A DNA stretch of 64,000 nt from Rhodotorula mucilaginosa (lineage: Eukaryota; Basidiomycota; Microbotryomycetes; Sporidiobolales; Sporidiobolaceae), in the NCBI GenBank assembly GCA_034406715.1, contig CP137881.1, forward strand, positions 1 through 64,000. Direction: 5' to 3'. The position numbers and the translations under genes were made by a program. Below, piece by piece: positions 61,324 through 64,000 of this stretch. Under the pieces are notes generated by a model. It was not told the DNA's origin, did no database searches, and worked only from the letters and a program-made list of their open reading frames with translations. Numbering within the stretch: position 1 is the first letter of the stretch; the number at the start of each line of letters is the position of its first letter.

Positions 61324-62866
61324 TCAGATCCGACCCCTTTTGCGAGTCCGACCCGTCGACCCGGACCCAGCTCCGCCGCCACCGCCACCGCCCTTACTCG
61401 GACTCTGGACGCCACTACCACCGCCTCCTCCTCCTCCTCCTGCACCCGCCGTCGTCGCGGTCGCAGCGTCGTGCGCGTCGTCGTTGTCGTCGTCGAGGTC
61501 CATCATCCTGGTCGTCTCGTCCGCATCAGCGGCGGTGGTCCCGGCTCCTTGCAACCCAGCACCACCACCACCACTACCGCCGGCAGCAGCCCCAGCGCCT
61601 TGTCCTCCTCCCCCAAATCCACTCGCAGCCTTCCACGAGCCACCACCACCACCACTCGATTGCGCCTTGCCCTTGCCACCTCCTCCTCCTTTACCGCCCC
61701 CGCCCCCGCCCCCGCCTCCCGCGGAGGGAACCGCCTCCCCCACGACAGCCCTGACGCGTTCCTCGTGCTGCAATTTCGAGTGGGCCGAATTGACTTGGTC
61801 GGCGTGGACGGCGCCGAGGTGAGACTCGAGGGACCGGATCAGGTTCAGGAGGGTCGTTTGCCACGACGAGAGGATCGCGTGCAGCGAAGCGGTGGTCGGA
61901 GTGGGAGTCGCGCTCGTCGTCGCGGTCGCGGTGTTGCCCTGGTCGACTTGCATCGCGTTCGATTCACCACCGTCGCCTTGGACGGCACCGGCAACGGGGA
62001 CGGGGACATGACGGACATCGCGACCGCGCGCGCTGATGACTTCGAGGCGTTCGTGTTTCTGGTCGAGGCGGCCGGCGAGGACGTTGGCGTAGAACAACTC
62101 GATCAGGACGTCTTCGAGTTGGGGGACTGAATCGAGCGAGAGGGTCGAGAGCAAAGTCGAGTAGGGCAGGATCTGGGGGTGGGTGGGGGTGGGAATGAAG
62201 ACACGAGATTAGAGGTGTGAGGTGTGAGCGTGTGAGGGGGTGGAACTTACGCGACTTTGGGCGGCGAGCGAGAGGATGGTCAAGTGTTTCAGCTTGGCCT
62301 CCTGTTCGCGCGACAGGTTGGGGTACTGGTCGCGGTGGTCTGCATTCACGCGAGCGGGTTCAGGTCAGTATCCGGGAGACTCGGGCGGCGTGCTGCAGAA
62401 GACGGACCGTTGTAGTCTGCCCAGGTCCCGTACGCAAAGAGTTCGAGCAGGCGGTAGCTCTTGACGTGCTGTTCCTGGTTCGCGAGCTGGCGGGACCGAT
62501 CGAGGTTAGTTCTGTGCAGCCATTCATGCCAGAGAGGGCGAACGGACGTCTTTGATCGAGGGTTGCAGGAGGAGTTCGGCAAAGACGTAGACGGCGGGGG
62601 CGGCGGTGGCCTTTTCGACGAGTCCGGCTGCGGCTGCTCCGCGGGCTGATTTGCTCAAGAGAATGAAAGGCTGCACTGGCACACACAGTCAGTCCAACGG
62701 CCTGCAGGTGGTGCGTGCAGGGAGAGGGACTGACCTCGAGGTGGGGGTCGAGGGCGAACGAGGGTCCGGCGGTGTGCGACTGGACGGGTTTGCGCAGCTC
62801 GGAGGGGACGGCGACGCGTTCACCGATGGTCGTGTACGCTGCGAAATCATCCTCGATCGCCGCCAT
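61324..62866 (-). CDS. CSN7: COP9 signalosome subunit 7 with glycine-rich tail
   Basis: Five exons: 62866-62735, 62670-62548, 62486-62408, 62339-62251 and 62172-61324, 423 residues in phase. The COP9 signalosome removes Nedd8 from cullin-RING ligases; CSN7 is one of its PCI-domain scaffold subunits. Landmarks: PFILLSKSARGAAAAGLVEK, APAVYVFAELL, YRLLELFAYGTWADYN, EAKLKHLTILSLAAQSRILP, PQLEDVLIELFYANVLAGRL and DQKHERLEVISARGRDV, which together make the PCI domain (about 40-205). A helical segment follows (SSWQTTLLNLIRSLESHL). The last 120 or so residues are Gly-rich with an acidic DLDDDNDD patch and a basic GRTRKRGRI end that may be a nuclear-localisation signal. This tail is longer than in animal CSN7. 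Many basidiomycete yeasts keep only part of the signalosome, so this is worth recording. Confidence 0.9.
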
Positions 62867-62941
62867 CTCCGTTCGGTGCAGTCGGTGTGAGGGGGAGAGC
62901 AGGAGAACGTTCGCTTCTTCCCTCGCCCTCACTCGAGAGCC
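62867..62941. promoter_or_regulatory. Very short divergent promoter, CSN7 / LCMT1
   Basis: Only 75 bp separate the two start codons, so the core promoters overlap. It contains a G-rich/A-rich run but no TATA box. Confidence 0.4.
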
Positions 62942-64000
62942 ATGCTGCGAACGCAAGCCAGTCCAGCTCAGACAGCACTGTCCGACGATGCAGCCGTCCG
63001 TTCGACCGACTCGGACGCGCTCGTCTCGCGGCACTGCGCCCACTCGCTCGGCTACCTCGACGACCCCGCCGCGACTCACTTTCTCTCGCCGAGTCTGCGC
63101 AGAGCGCGCGAGCAGAGACCGCCGTTGATCAACATCGGAACCCACGCTCGCACGTGGGCCATCGACACCCTCGTCGACCAGTTCCTCGACCAGAACGAGA
63201 ACGGAGCGCAACCCTGTCAAGTCCTCTCGCTCGGAGCTGGCACCGACTCGCGCTTCTGGAGGCTCAAAAAGAAAAGACGCCAGCATGCCAATGCTAGTCC
63301 TCCGTGGCAATGCGCAAACTGGGTCGAAGTCGATTTCCCCGAACAGACGGCCCCGAAAGCGCGCGCCATCGCCACCAAACCCGACCTCAAAACCTGGCTC
63401 GGATCATCCAATGTCCGCATCGAGCGCGGCGGACTCGGACTCTCTTCAGAGCACTACACCCTCGTGCCAGGCGACCTCCGCCACCTCGAACAACTCTCCG
63501 AATCGCTCCTCGGAGGCACCTCCACCCGACCGCCTCTCGATCCTACGTTACCGACCCTCCTCCTCCTCGAATGCGTCCTCGTCTACCTCGAACCAGAAAT
63601 CACCGCGTCCCTCCTATCCTGGTTCTGCGACACCTTCCGCCAGGCTCGCGGGAGTGCCATCGTCGGGTACGACCCGTTCCGCTTGCAAGACCAGTTCGGA
63701 ACCGTCATGAAACGCAACCTCGCCGTGAGTTTGTTCTCCGGGTTCCTTGAGAGCGCCCAGGTGTTCCATTTGGAGAGCGCCGCCAAAGTCCTCGAGTGCT
63801 CGTGGCTACCCGCTGACTGGCGAACGTTACTACCGCCCCGCTCTCGCGCTCTCACACACAATGTACCCGCAGCTCCGCTCGCTCACCCTCCCAGGAGCCG
63901 ACTCGACCCCGACTCTCGCCTCACTGACAGATCGTTTCGTCGCCGCCGGCGTCAAAGGCCCGTGCGGCGCCCTCTCGATCAAACAAATCCGCGACGACGT
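62942..64000 (+). CDS. PPM1: Leucine carboxyl methyltransferase 1 (5' part)
   Basis: Exon 1 is 62942-63724; an intron (63725-63872, 148 nt) leads to exon 2, which runs off the window. The enzyme methylates the C-terminal Leu of the PP2A catalytic subunit with S-adenosylmethionine, which controls PP2A holoenzyme assembly. Visible: LGYLDDPAATHFL, PPLINIGTHARTWAIDTLVD, the SAM-binding motif I QVLSLGAGTDSRFW (about 90-103), WVEVDFPEQTAPKARAI and LLLECVLVYLEPE, the PPM family's post-motif acidic strand. After the intron LPGADSTPTLASLTDRFVAA matches the family's C-terminal part. A basic insert (KKKRRQHANAS) follows motif I. The intron is longer than its neighbours and might hide a small exon. Confidence 0.88.
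   Translation, partial: MLRTQASPAQTALSDDAAVRSTDSDALVSRHCAHSLGYLDDPAATHFLSPSLRRAREQRPPLINIGTHARTWAIDTLVDQFLDQNENGAQPCQVLSLGAGTDSRFWRLKKKRRQHANASPPWQCANWVEVDFPEQTAPKARAIATKPDLKTWLGSSNVRIERGGLGLSSEHYTLVPGDLRHLEQLSESLLGGTSTRPPLDPTLPTLLLLECVLVYLEPEITASLLSWFCDTFRQARGSAIVGYDPFRLQDQFGTVMKRNLAVSLFSGFLESAQVFHLESAAKVLECSWLPADWRTLLPPRSRALTHNVPAAPLAHPPRSRLDPDSRLTDRSFRRRRRQRPVRRPLDQTNPRRR

Overview
The window looks like nuclear DNA of a GC-rich basidiomycete, most likely a red-yeast type such as Rhodotorula, Rhodosporidium or Sporobolomyces. That placement is an inference. It rests on dense genes cut by many short introns (mostly 40-150 nt, GTGAGT-type donors, CTGAC/CTAAC-like branch sites), strong GC3 codon bias, and purely eukaryotic gene content (Zn2Cys6 regulator, Mediator and COP9 subunits, TIM16, SNF4, VPS38, LCMT1).

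Region 1 (1-29,097) is a head-to-tail array of a 3,090-bp unit laid out as a giant inverted repeat. The left arm (1-18,246, minus strand, about 5.9 units) and the right arm (about 18,243-29,097, plus strand, about 3.2 units) both read outward from a scrambled centre at 18,232-18,306. Each unit carries a 1,025-codon frame of unknown function. The last 63 nt of that frame, including its TAG, form a well-made in-phase intron. If it is spliced, neighbouring units fuse in frame and each adds 1,009 residues to one giant repeat protein. Both outer ends carry the same diverged terminal copy. The right one is interrupted by a 363-bp solo-LTR-like insertion with a 5-bp target duplication.

Region 2 (29,098-31,183) is a transition zone: a less GC-rich stretch with an A30 tract and a zinc-knuckle-like peptide, a minus-strand tRNA-Cys(GCA) with a 10-nt intron, and then about 1.25 kb with no gene I can support.

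Region 3 (31,184-64,000) is ordinary single-copy euchromatin. In order it holds: a Zn2Cys6 transcription factor (-), an Ala/Ser/Gly-rich unknown protein (-), a VPS38/UVRAG-like autophagy and endosome protein (+), a single-pass membrane protein (+), the AMPK gamma subunit SNF4 (+), a SET-domain/TAD3 deaminase-subunit fusion (+), a LigB/DODA-type extradiol dioxygenase (-), a 19-exon ABCC transporter (+), an unknown membrane-anchored protein (+), TIM16/PAM16 with a GC-AG intron right after the start codon (-), MED4 (-), CSN7 (-), and the 5' part of LCMT1/PPM1 (+). For most multi-exon genes I checked that the summed exon lengths are divisible by three. These genes are housekeeping neighbours and do not form an obvious pathway cluster.
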